A stretch of DNA of 42,150 nt from CAYRDC01 sp964422925 (lineage in GTDB: Bacteria > Bacteroidota > Bacteroidia > Chitinophagales > S012-47): positions 1 through 42,150 of the forward strand of contig CAYRDC010000020.1 in NCBI GenBank assembly GCA_964422925.1. The letters run 5' to 3'. The notes beneath the pieces are model-generated. The model saw nothing but the letters and a program-made list of their open reading frames with translations, did no database searches and was not told where the DNA came from. Positions 17,701 to 27,282 of the stretch are shown here, piece after piece. Every line of letters starts with the position of its first letter. Position 1 is the stretch's first letter. Made by a program: the position numbers and the translations under genes.

Positions 17701-20700
17701 GGGCCACTATGGAAGATATTTCCGGGCTTATGGCCGGGGTTTACATGGTGACGGTTACAGACGTTAACGGTTGCTGGACAACCGGAAATTACACGATTGG
17801 AACGCTTACCCACCTTACTTCACAATACGCGGCCATTGACCCGCACTGCGGGGAAGATAACGGCAGCATTGACCTTACCGTACTGGGAGGATCCGGGTTC
17901 TACACCTACCTGTGGAGCAATGGGGCCACTACCGAGGACCTCGACAGCCTCGGGGCAGGTACCTATACAGTGCTCATTACCGACACGGTGTACGGCTGTA
18001 CCGCTATAGATACCGTGCACCTGCAGAATGTCAGCGCTCCCCTGCTGTCGGCCCAGCTCAATAATACCAATTGCTCGGGACTGATCGGAAGCATTGACTT
18101 GTCGGTTTCAGGCGGTTCCGGATTGTATACCTATGCCTGGAACAATGGAGCCACCACACAGGACCTGACCGGGCTGGCTGCCGGCAATTACGTGGTAACC
18201 GTTACCGACAGCGTTACCGGTTGTATCGCTATCGGAAGCTATACCATTCACCTGGTAAATGACCTGACCCTGACAGCCACGGTCACACCCGCTACCTGTG
18301 GATTTGCCAATGGCAGTATTGCCCTCACGGTTGGCAACGGTTCGGGTTCCTATACCTACCAGTGGAATACTGGTGCCACAACATCCAACATCAGCAACCT
18401 GAACCCCGGAGTATACGGGGTTACCGTAACCGACCAGGTAAGCAGTTGCGTGGTCACCGGCTTCTATACTCTGAGTGGATTTGACGCCCCTACCGTGACC
18501 GCCACTGTAACAGATGTGGTATGTGCCGGAGGCAGTGACGGGACCATTGACCTGACGGTTACCGGAGGTTCAGGAACCTATTATTATCAATGGTCGAACG
18601 GGGCCACCATCCAAAACCTGGTTGGGTTAACAGCCGGATTGTACATTGTTACAGTTACCGATTCTGCCACCGGGTGCCAGGCTGTGGAACAGGTTTCGGT
18701 GGGTGAAAATCCGCCTATCGACATTATAGCCAACCGCACCTTCATATCCTGTGCAGGTGCGGGAGATGGCAGCATTGACCTGATTATTTCGGGCGGTACG
18801 GCTCCTTATACCGTATTGTGGTCCACTGGGGACACCACCTTGAATATATCGAACCTGACACCCGGAACCTATACTGTTTCCGTGACGGATGCCAACGGAT
18901 GTACCAATTCCCTGCCGGTACCTGTTACGGAACCGGACACCCTGCAGATTTCCCTGGTGAATGTGAATCCTTCAGGATGTTACGGGATGCCCCAGGGTAT
19001 GATTGATATCAGCGTCAGCGGAGGCACGATGCCGTACTCCTATCAATGGTCAAACGGGGCCACCACGCAGGATCTTCAGAATCTTTGGTCCGGAATTTAT
19101 TCGGTGACCGTAACCGATGCCCATGGCTGTATGGATTCCATGATGGTTGTGGTGAACAGTAACGCATTGATTAACCTCAGTGCGCAAATCACCAACATCA
19201 ATTGTGACGGTGGCAATACCGGAGCCATTGACCTGACGGTAAGTGGCGGTTCGGGATTCTATATTTACAACTGGTCGAATGGAGCCACTACAGAAGATAT
19301 TGTTAACCTGGCAGCCGGATTATATCTCGTTACAGTAACTGATACATCCAATGGTTGTGAGGTGTATGGGACTTACAGCGTGGTGGACAGCAACTTTGCC
19401 ATCTCATCGGCTGTGGTGAATACCACCTGTGGAATGTCAAACGGTGCTATTTATCTGTTCCCGAGCGGTGGATCGGGCGTGTTCAGCTATAACTGGTCGA
19501 ATGGTGGACCGGATGCCAGTTCTCAGACGGGCCTGCCGGCCGGTATCTATTCCGTAACCATTACGGATACCATAACCGGTTGCTGGAAAGCCTTGAGTTA
19601 CACGCTGGATAACGTGGAAGGACCGGATGTGACCGGAGTAGTTACCAATGCCAGTGCATGCGCGGCCAACGATGGTTCCATAGATATTACCGTTAGCGGT
19701 GGTTCGGGTTCTTACACCTATCTGTGGTCGAACTTTGCTTCTACACAGGATATAAATAACCTAATGGCCGGAACCTATACGGTAACCGTAACGGATGACA
19801 CAACAGGCTGTCAGACCATTGCATCGTTCACAGTAGGCGAGGACAATACGATGGGCTTGACCGCCCAAATTATTCCGGCTAACTGCGGCCATGCCGATGG
19901 GGAAATTTACCTGGGTGTGTCCGGTGGGTCGGGCAGTTATTCCTTTAGTTGGAGCAATGGAGCCACTACCCAGAACCTGATTGGCGTGGCAGCAGGCACG
20001 TATATAGTGATTGTCACTGACCTGGGCAGTACCTGTACCGATACACTGGCAGTAACTCTAGGCGAAACGGGGGGGCCGGTAGTAAGTTATACCAAAACGG
20101 ACATTACCTGTGCCGGAGATTTTGACGGAGCCATTGACCTGACGGTTTCCGGAAACGGCACCTATTATTATAACTGGAGCACGGGAGACACTACGCAGGA
20201 TCTTACCAATCTCGTGGCCGGTACCTATATCGTTACAGTAACTGATTCAGCTACGGGTTGCACCAGCAGCCTGCAGGTCACCATTACCGAACCGCCAGCC
20301 ATCAATGTAGTGGCTAACACAACGGCTGTAACTTGTCACGGTGGTAACGATGGTTCCATCAGCGTGAGTGCCAGTGGTGGTTCACCCGGCTACGCCTATA
20401 GCTGGACAGGCCCCGGAGGATTTTCTTCCACAAACCAGAATATCAGCAACCTGAGTGCGGGCAATTATGTGCTGACGGTGACAGATACCACCGGTTGTGC
20501 GATTATCGTAACAATCCCGGTCATCGAACCGGCAGCCATTGTGCTCAACCTGGATTCAACGGTTGAAGCAAGCTGCGAGGGCAGTACTGATGGAATAATA
20601 TACATCTCGGCAACGGGAGGCACTCCGCCTTATATGTTCAATATGAACGGAACCACCCCGCAGCCGGGCGGAAGCTTCAGCAGTCTGGCTTCCGGATTCT

Positions 20701-22418
20701 ATACGGTGTATGTCACCGATGCCAATGGATGTACGGATTCAATGGATATCAACCTGACCCATGGCGATGGATTGCAGTTAACCGGTATCATTACCCCGGT
20801 GAGCTGTGACGGTGGCAATAACGGAGCCATTGACCTGACCGTCAGCGGTGGCTCAGGGAGCTATTTTTTCTATTGGTCCAACGGTGCAACCACCGAAGAT
20901 ATAAGCAACCTCACAGCTGACATATACGTTGTGACGGTCATTGACTCCATGAGCGGATGTTACGCCACCAAGGCGTTTACCGTAACGGACACTTCGCTGG
21001 TAATCGATATTGCCGTTCAGAATGCCACTTGCGGCAACCAGGATGGTACGATCGATATTACGGTTCAGGGAGGATCCGGCAATTACGCCTATCAATGGAA
21101 CACAGGCAGCACTGATGAGGACCTGTCGAACCTGTGGGCGAATGTTTATTATGTAACAGTCACCGACCTGAACAACGGCTGTGTCACCACGGCTATGGCC
21201 ACTGTCAGCAATGTGGACGGCCCGTCTATTTCAGGTATCGTTTTCAATGCTACCTGTGAAGCCGCCAATGGTTCAGTGGATGTCAGCGTTCAGGGTGGCC
21301 AACCTCCTTACGCCTACACTTGGTCAAATGGAATGCTTACGGAGGATATCCAGAATCTGGGTGCCGGAACCTATACGATCACGGTTACCGATGACAACGG
21401 ATGTTATTCCGTGGCGAGTTTTACGGTTGACATTGACAATACCCTGCTTTTGACCGCCAATGTAACCGATGCTGCCTGCGGCATGAATGATGGCAGCATT
21501 GACTTGAGCGTCTCAGGAGGCTCAGGGAATTACGCATACTATTGGTCTACCGGGGAAACCACTGAAGACGTGGCCGGTTTGCATGCCGGTCCGTACCAGG
21601 TACAGGTTACGGATCTGGTTTCCGGATGCGTTGCCTCGCTAACTGTTACCATTTCGGACCAAAGCGGGCCGGTAGTTACCGGTGTTGCCAATGACGCTGC
21701 CTGTCCGGGGTCTAATGATGGCTCTGTTGATATCACAGTCAGTGGCGGGTCCGGTAATTACACTTATGCCTGGTCGAACGGAGACAATACTGAAGACCTG
21801 TACGGACAACCGGCCGGTACTTATGTGGTAGTAGTTACCGATGTGCAAACCGGGTGCTCTACACAATCCGTCTTTGCAATTGACGAAGTACCACCATTCG
21901 AACTCGTAGCAGATGTAGGCTGTGAGCCGGATCCGTATATCAGTCTTAACGTGAGTGGTGCCAACGGGAATTATTCCTACTACTGGTCCAATGGCAGCAC
22001 TACGCAAAATCAGCAGGGATTGTCAACCGGAGTGTATACCGTCACTGTGACGGATGACAAAGGATGTACTGCTTCCATGGATGTAAATGTTGCTGTAGAT
22101 TGCAGTGAAGAACAGTGTGACCCGTCAACCATCATTATACCGGATGTGATTACCCCGAATAACGATAACTTCAATGATATCTGGGTAATCGACAATGCAT
22201 GTCCGGGCGATAATGAAGTATGGATCTTTAACCGTTGGGGCGATCTGGTTTATCATGCAGCACCTTATTTGAACGACTGGCATGGCAAATACTTTGACAC
22301 CGACAAAGACCTGCCGGACGGCACATACTACTACATATACCGGGTAGTGAGCGTAGATGCGCAGGGCAACCCGGTGGATAATCTGGACTTCAAGGGATTC
22401 ATTGTCATCCATCGATAA
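14771..22418 (+). CDS. Giant SprB-repeat adhesin with T9SS type B sorting domain (interrupted by assembly gap)
   Basis: One gene, broken in the assembly by 100 N at 16688-16787; the reading frame shifts across the N run because the gap length is arbitrary. Before the gap lie a signal peptide (about residues 1-30, ending IQAQ), an unrecognised N-terminal domain to about residue 385, and a PKD/Ig-like segment (about 390-465). SprB repeats (about 26 recognisable units of ~75 residues) then run to 22.1 kb. Each has a Cys-x-G-x-x-x-G start, a VSGG...PYTYxWSNG core and a GTYTVTVTD...GC end. The last ~95 residues are the gliding-motility-associated type B C-terminal domain (VITPNNDNFNDIWVIDN, VWIFNRWGDLVYH, LPDGTYYYIYRV, KGFIVIHR). 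The product should be exported by T9SS and held on the surface, as an adhesin or gliding protein. Total size exceeds 2,500 residues, and true length is unknown. It leads an operon with the next two genes. Confidence 0.93.
16160..22110 (+). repeat. SprB repeat array
   Basis: About 26 tandem protein repeats with a period near 75 residues. Most are diverged at the DNA level. Close to the gap they are nearly identical: the block starting at 16788 recurs at 17016, a period of 228 nt (76 codons), with two base differences over its first ~95 nt. The stretch at 16633-16687 is repeated at 16883-16937. Two subtypes are visible, one with WSNGATTEDL and one with W(S/T)GPNGFTA(S/T)TED. The last unit (about 21.9-22.1 kb) is degenerate. 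Each unit carries two cysteines, one at each end, which could pair. Confidence 0.9.
16688..16787. other. Assembly gap (100 N) inside the adhesin gene
   Basis: Exactly 100 N, the usual placeholder for a scaffold gap of unknown size. It is flanked by near-identical repeat units, the typical cause of short-read assembly failure. In the intact unit after the gap, 78 nt (16938-17015) separate the two sequences that border the N run. The missing piece is therefore expected to be 78 nt plus a whole number of 228-nt units. Confidence 0.97.
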
Positions 22419-22447
22419 ACAATATTCTTAATCATGAATTTGGGTAT

Positions 22448-23413
22448 ATGAAACGAATAATAATAATCATCGCAGCTATCCTGTTAAGCGGGTCATTGGC
22501 ATTCAGCCAGCAAGACCCTCAATATACCATGTACATGTTCAATAAGCAGGTATTGAATCCTGCCTATACGGGAAGCCTGGGCAGTACCAATATTACAGGG
22601 TTGTACCGGAATCAATGGACTGCTTTTAAAGGGAATCCTGAAACGATGACCCTGGGCATTCATTCCCCGGTGGGACAGGCAAGGGATATAAAACGGGTAG
22701 CGCTCGGCTTATATGCTTTTTCCGATAAGTTGGGCGTCAGTCAAATGTTTGGCATGTACGGGCAGTACGCTTACCGTATCCCTGTGAGCGATAATGGAAT
22801 CCTCTCCATGGGTTTACAGGCCGGGTTTTTGAATTACAGCAATTACCTGACCCAGCTGAATCCCGGGCAAACCAGTGACCCGGTATTGTCCAGGGATATC
22901 ATCAACGCGTTCCTACCGAATTTCGGTGCCGGAGTATATTATTTTACGGACCGGTTTTACCTGGGCGCATCGGTTCCCCATTTGATCCGGAACCGTTATG
23001 ACAAGTCATCCGAACCGTCACCGGACGGACGGGATGCCCGGCAGTACATGCACACTTTCGTGATGGGCGGTTATGTTTTTGCCCTGGGTAATGGAGTGAT
23101 GGTCAAACCAAATGTGTTGCTGAAATTCGTGAACGGGGAAAATATCAAAACGCCTTTTGATGCTGATTTCAATCTCTCGTTTTTCGTGTTTAACCGCTTG
23201 GAAATTGGTGGCTCTTACCGGCTGGACGATTCCTTTGACGCGTTGGCCAGATTCCAGATTACACGGAATCTGAGTGCCGGGTATGCCTATGATTTTACGG
23301 TGAGCGATCTGGGTAATTATGACAATGGCGGAACCCATGAGGTGATGATTAGTTATGATTTCGGACCCCAGATCCGGACATTCACAACCCCTCGTTTCAT
23401 TAAATATTTCTGA
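22448..23413 (+). CDS. PorP/SprF-family outer-membrane protein
   Basis: A 321-residue beta-barrel protein of the PorP/SprF family. A signal peptide (about residues 1-20, ending AFSQ) is followed by the family hallmark QDPQYTMYMFNKQVLNPAYTG and LYRNQWTAFKGNPETMTLG. The remainder is alternating beta-strands such as YYFTDRFYLGASVPHLI and GGSYRLDDSFDALARFQI. In Flavobacterium, SprF is needed to export and attach the adhesin SprB, which carries a type B C-terminal domain, and related genes typically follow such adhesins. This one starts 29 nt after the giant adhesin, so it most likely serves as its dedicated outer-membrane partner. The next gene follows after 27 nt. Confidence 0.93.
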   Translation: MKRIIIIIAAILLSGSLAFSQQDPQYTMYMFNKQVLNPAYTGSLGSTNITGLYRNQWTAFKGNPETMTLGIHSPVGQARDIKRVALGLYAFSDKLGVSQMFGMYGQYAYRIPVSDNGILSMGLQAGFLNYSNYLTQLNPGQTSDPVLSRDIINAFLPNFGAGVYYFTDRFYLGASVPHLIRNRYDKSSEPSPDGRDARQYMHTFVMGGYVFALGNGVMVKPNVLLKFVNGENIKTPFDADFNLSFFVFNRLEIGGSYRLDDSFDALARFQITRNLSAGYAYDFTVSDLGNYDNGGTHEVMISYDFGPQIRTFTTPRFIKYF

Positions 23414-23440
23414 TTTCAAAGCTTCAAAAAACTACGATCT

Positions 23441-25858
23441 ATGAAACGAATGAACGGGTATTTTCTGATTGGTTTATTGCTTGCCATAAACCTGCCTTCT
23501 TTTGCGCAATCCGCCAAATTACGGAAGGCTAACGAAGCCTTTGAACAACTGGCTTTTGCCGAAGCCATTGATTTGTATAAAGATGTTCTGGCCAGGGAAG
23601 AAAACCAGGAAGCCATCGTTCGGCTGGCCGATTGTTACAGAATGATCAATGACCCGGTTTCGGCAGAAACATGGTACGCGCGGGCTGTGAAATTCGATGG
23701 TATTGAACCCATCAATTATCTCTACTATGCCCAGGCTTTGCAGGAGAATGAAAAATACAATGAAGCCCGCACCTGGTTTGAAAAATATTCAAAAGCCCGT
23801 CCGGATGATCCACGGGGAAGCTGGGGTGTTGAAGCGTGTGAATCGGTGGAGGATATAAAAAACAAGGATAACCATTGGTGGGTCATTCATTTGCCTGTCA
23901 ATTCTGAAAATTCTGATTTTGGCCCGGCATTCTATCATAATGGAATTGTGTTCGCTTCTGACCGGGTGAGCGGAAAGAAAACCAAAGCCGTGTTTAAATG
24001 GACGGGAACTCCCTTCCTGAATGTTTACGCTACAAGCAAACAAGGCGCTGATTGGAGCGAACCGGATTTACTGACCGGCAGCGCCAATTCCATATACCAT
24101 GACGGACCGGTAACCTTTACCGGTGATTACAAAACCATGTTCCTGACCCGTAATCACTATGATCCGAACGCGGTAGGCGGCAAAGTGTCCAAAAGTGATG
24201 AAAACATTGTAAAACTGAAAATTATCGTGGAAACCTTTGATCCATCTTCCGGAAGCTGGAGCAAAGCCGAAGAATTGCCTTTCAACAACCCTGAATATTC
24301 CGTGGCACATCCGGCCCTTACCCCTGATGGAAAAACATTGATCTTCTCTTCGGATATGCCGGGAGGATTCGGTGGAACCGATTTGTGGTATTCGGTACTG
24401 GAAAATGGCCAGTGGAAAGATCCTGTTAACCTCGGGAAAGATATTAATACGCCCGGAGATGAAATGTTTCCTTTCATCGGGCAGGATTCCACTTTGTACT
24501 TTGCCAGCGATGCCTGGCCGGGACTGGGAGGCCTGGATATTTTCATGGCAGCGTATAACCGGGAAGAGAAAAAGTTTGAAAAACCCGAAAACCTGGGCGC
24601 TCCGATCAATTCTTCGCGCGATGATTTTGCCCTGATCCTGGATTCCAGGACAAAAAGCGGATATTTTACGTCCAATCGAAAGGGCGGCACAGGCAATGAC
24701 GATATTTACAGTTTTGAATACAACCTGGTAAACCTGATTGTACAGGTAGTTGACAAAGAAACCGGGGAACCTCTTCCAAGGGCTAATCTTGATGTGTTGT
24801 CAGGCGATAAACCACTGGCGCATGACCAGGTGGATGAGAACGGAGAATTCTTTATGGTTATCCCCCGCAATGCGGACTTTTCAGCCGAGGGCAGTAAACC
24901 GGGATATTTGGCCAACCTCGTACCCTTTGATTCAAGGGAAGTAACCGGTAATGATACGGTGCGCGTACGGGTGCCGCTCGAACGGGTCAGCATTATGCTG
25001 GAAGGCGTGGTTTACAACAAACAGACCAATGAACCCATCGGGGAAGCCCTGGTGCGCCTTACCGACAAAACCACCGGCACCATGGATTCCCTGGTCACCG
25101 GCCCGGACGGCTTCTTTACCTGGCCATTAAATCCTGACCATGAATATTACCTGACCGGGTTGAAGCCCAATTTTGTGTATGACGAGCTGACTTTTGACAC
25201 CAGGGGAATCCAAAAGTCGGAAACCATTCACAAAGACCTGTATCTTGAACCTATCGAGGTCGGTGTGCCGATCGTGCTGGAGAATATTTATTATGATTTT
25301 GACCGGGCCAATATCCGCGAAGACGCTTCGAAAGACCTGCAAAAAGTATTGCGCATCCTCCAGGAAAATCCCGGTTACAAAGTGGAAATATCATCGCATA
25401 CGGATTCCAGAGGGTCATTTATATACAATGAACGCTTGTCGCAGAAACGGGCGCAGGCCGTGGTGAACTGGCTGGTTGATCATGGTATTGATAAAAAACG
25501 GCTCATAGCCAAGGGATATGGAGAATACAAGTTGCGCAATCATTGTGCGGACGGGGTGGAATGTACTGAGTATGAGCATCAGCGCAACAGGCGTACGGAG
25601 TTCACCCTGCTTTCTGATGAGGGGACGGTGGTTGCCCAGGGGGATGAGCGCTATAACGATCCAAACAAGAAAGATGAATACGTACCGGGCGGTGAGTATA
25701 CCGGGCGTGAACGTGTAAACGGAAATCTGGTTCCCGGGCAGCCTTCCCTGGAAATCGACAAATCGGATGAACCGGAAGTGGTGGACCCGATACCGGTAAT
25801 TCGTCCCAAGAGCAACCGTAGCGGGAAACCCAATAAGAAAGGAGAAAAACCGGAATAA
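23441..25858 (+). CDS. PorE-like OmpA-family protein (TPR, beta-propeller, CRD, OmpA)
   Basis: An 805-residue exported protein (signal peptide to about residue 22, SFAQ). Domain order from the N-terminus: TPR-like helical repeats (25-130); PD40/WD40-like propeller blades (about 160-430, with FSSDMPGGFGGTDLWYS, FASDAWPGLGGLDIFMA and FTSNRKGGTGNDDIYSF); carboxypeptidase-regulatory-like beta domains (about 435-600); and an OmpA peptidoglycan-binding domain (about 610-725, with YYDFDRANIREDA, SSHTDSRGSFIYNERLSQKR and NRRTEF). The C-terminal ~70 residues are low complexity, rich in Pro, Gly and Lys. The order is that of PorE, which anchors the Porphyromonas T9SS complex to peptidoglycan. As third gene of the cassette it probably anchors the adhesin/PorP assembly. 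A hairpin terminator follows. Confidence 0.92.
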   Translation: MKRMNGYFLIGLLLAINLPSFAQSAKLRKANEAFEQLAFAEAIDLYKDVLAREENQEAIVRLADCYRMINDPVSAETWYARAVKFDGIEPINYLYYAQALQENEKYNEARTWFEKYSKARPDDPRGSWGVEACESVEDIKNKDNHWWVIHLPVNSENSDFGPAFYHNGIVFASDRVSGKKTKAVFKWTGTPFLNVYATSKQGADWSEPDLLTGSANSIYHDGPVTFTGDYKTMFLTRNHYDPNAVGGKVSKSDENIVKLKIIVETFDPSSGSWSKAEELPFNNPEYSVAHPALTPDGKTLIFSSDMPGGFGGTDLWYSVLENGQWKDPVNLGKDINTPGDEMFPFIGQDSTLYFASDAWPGLGGLDIFMAAYNREEKKFEKPENLGAPINSSRDDFALILDSRTKSGYFTSNRKGGTGNDDIYSFEYNLVNLIVQVVDKETGEPLPRANLDVLSGDKPLAHDQVDENGEFFMVIPRNADFSAEGSKPGYLANLVPFDSREVTGNDTVRVRVPLERVSIMLEGVVYNKQTNEPIGEALVRLTDKTTGTMDSLVTGPDGFFTWPLNPDHEYYLTGLKPNFVYDELTFDTRGIQKSETIHKDLYLEPIEVGVPIVLENIYYDFDRANIREDASKDLQKVLRILQENPGYKVEISSHTDSRGSFIYNERLSQKRAQAVVNWLVDHGIDKKRLIAKGYGEYKLRNHCADGVECTEYEHQRNRRTEFTLLSDEGTVVAQGDERYNDPNKKDEYVPGGEYTGRERVNGNLVPGQPSLEIDKSDEPEVVDPIPVIRPKSNRSGKPNKKGEKPE

Positions 25859-25879
25859 AATTTTGAATGTAATGATCAG

Positions 25880-25911
25880 GCCCTGCCCAATGGCGGGGCT
25901 TTTCTATTTTT
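25880..25911 (+). terminator. Intrinsic terminator of the adhesin cassette
   Basis: GCCCTGCC (25880-25887) pairs with GGCGGGGC (25892-25899), including one T-G wobble, around a CAAT loop. It is followed by TTTTCTATTTTT (25900-25911). It lies 22 nt after the PorE-like stop codon and directly before rsmE. Confidence 0.85.
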
Positions 25912-25912
25912 G
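25905..25912 (+). promoter_or_regulatory. -7 box for rsmE embedded in the terminator T-tract
   Basis: TATTTTTG matches TAnnTTTG exactly, overlaps the T-tract of the preceding terminator and ends 6 nt before the rsmE ATG at 25919. Transcription would start at or next to the A of the ATG, giving a leaderless message. No -33 TTTG was seen. Confidence 0.4.
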
Positions 25913-25918
25913 AAGCTT

Positions 25919-26635
25919 ATGGAATGGTTTTACGTTCCGGGCGTTGCTTCCGGTGATATGCGATTGCCCGAGGATGAGGCCAGGCACTGCCTGAAAGTAT
26001 TGCGCCACAAACCGGGCGACCGGATTGTGGTCATGGATGGTATGGGGCAGGCTTATGAAGCCGTTCTGGAAAATAACTCGGTAAAGGAATGTCTATTCAG
26101 GCTGGGGAGCAAATTGCCATTGGCTGATACCGGAGAAGCGGATGTGCATATTGCCATAGCCCCAACCAGGAACATAGCCCGCTTTGAGTGGTTCCTGGAA
26201 AAAGGAACCGAAACCGGGCTGGCACGAATTACGCCCATGCTGTGCCGGCATTCTGTCCGGAAAACCCTGAAACCTGAAAGGCTTCAGAGAATTCTGGTAT
26301 CGGCTGCCAAGCAATCCCAGCGACCCCGCATCCCTTCGCTGGAACCCCTGCAGCCATTCCATGATTTTGTGTGTCAACCCGGAGCCTTTGACAACATGGA
26401 GCAATTTATCGCGGTTTGTGACGGGGCGGAGGCCTTGTTGCGTGACGCTTACAATAAAAGCGGCCGCGCGGTGGTTTTAATCGGGCCGGAAGGGGATTTC
26501 AGCCGGGAGGAAATCCGCGAAGCCAACGAAGCAGGTTTTATCCCCGTATCCCTGGGCCCGGCCCGTTTACGCACTGAAACAGCCGGGCTGGTTGCCTGCT
26601 TGACCATTCAAATAATGCATTACCAGGCGCTATGA
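25919..26635 (+). CDS. rsmE: 16S rRNA (uracil1498-N3)-methyltransferase RsmE
   Basis: A 238-residue SPOUT methyltransferase that methylates N3 of U1498 in 16S rRNA. The N-terminal PUA-like part begins MEWFYVPGVASGDMRLPEDE and includes HCLKVLRHKPGDRI. The knotted SAM-binding domain shows IAPTRNIARFEWFLEKGTE, AAKQSQRPRIP, VLIGPEGDFSREEI and LGPARLRTETAG. ATG 25919 is chosen over the TTG at 25910, because the latter lies inside the terminator and candidate promoter. It overlaps the next gene by 4 nt (ATGA), so the two are translationally coupled. Confidence 0.95.
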   Translation: MEWFYVPGVASGDMRLPEDEARHCLKVLRHKPGDRIVVMDGMGQAYEAVLENNSVKECLFRLGSKLPLADTGEADVHIAIAPTRNIARFEWFLEKGTETGLARITPMLCRHSVRKTLKPERLQRILVSAAKQSQRPRIPSLEPLQPFHDFVCQPGAFDNMEQFIAVCDGAEALLRDAYNKSGRAVVLIGPEGDFSREEIREANEAGFIPVSLGPARLRTETAGLVACLTIQIMHYQAL

Positions 26636-27282
26636 AAAAGATATTCTTTGCCGCATCGTTATTGATGAGCTTTGCCGCGGCCAGCGGGCAGGAATTGCAA
26701 TTCGCCCTCCTGAAGTACCGTGGCGGGGGCGATTGGTATGCCAATCCGACCTCGCTGACCAATCTGGCCCGCTACTGCAATGAAAAACTGCATATGCAAA
26801 TAAACCCGGATTATGCCACTGTGGATGTCGGCAGCGCGGAAATCTTTAATTATCCCTTCCTCCACATTACCGGGCACGGCAATATCATTTTCTCCCCGGA
26901 AGAAGCGGAAAACCTCCGCAATTACCTGACAGGTGGCGGTTTCCTGGAGATTTCAGACAATTACGGCATTGATCCGTATATCCGCAAAGCCATGAAACAG
27001 GTTTTCCCTGACCTGGATTTTATGGAGCTTCCGTTCTCCCACGATATTTACCACCAGGCGTTTGAATTCCCCCAAGGGCTGCCTAAAATCCATGAGCATG
27101 ATGGTAAACCGCCCCAGGGCTTTGGAATTATCTACCAGGGCAGGCTGGTGTGCTTTTACGATTATGAATGCGACCTGGGCGATGGTTGGGAAGATCCGGA
27201 AGTGCATCATGATCCACCGGAATTACACGAAAAAGCCCTGCAAATGGGCGCCAACATTGTGCAATACGCGTTCACGCATTGA
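26632..27282 (+). CDS. DUF4159 domain protein, secreted
   Basis: A 216-residue protein with an N-terminal signal peptide (about residues 1-20, ending ASGQ). The body matches DUF4159 from memory: FALLKYRGGGDWYANPTSL at the start, FLHITGHGNIIFSPEE in the middle, and LTGGGFLEISDNYG. The family is thought to have a class-I-glutamine-amidotransferase-like fold, but the catalytic Cys position is not evident here, so an enzymatic role is doubtful. A conserved-looking FYDYECDLGDGWEDPEVHHDP near the C-terminus is rich in Asp, Glu and His and might bind metal. Coupled to rsmE by ATGA overlap; it converges on pyrD with an 11-nt overlap of the coding ends. The biological role is unknown. Confidence 0.85.
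   Translation: MKKIFFAASLLMSFAAASGQELQFALLKYRGGGDWYANPTSLTNLARYCNEKLHMQINPDYATVDVGSAEIFNYPFLHITGHGNIIFSPEEAENLRNYLTGGGFLEISDNYGIDPYIRKAMKQVFPDLDFMELPFSHDIYHQAFEFPQGLPKIHEHDGKPPQGFGIIYQGRLVCFYDYECDLGDGWEDPEVHHDPPELHEKALQMGANIVQYAFTH

Noticed and set aside
16160..22110. Regular repeats as a possible CRISPR array or satellite DNA
   Set aside because: The period is ~225 nt, the sequence is one continuous coding frame and the repeat is conserved mainly at protein level with SprB signatures.
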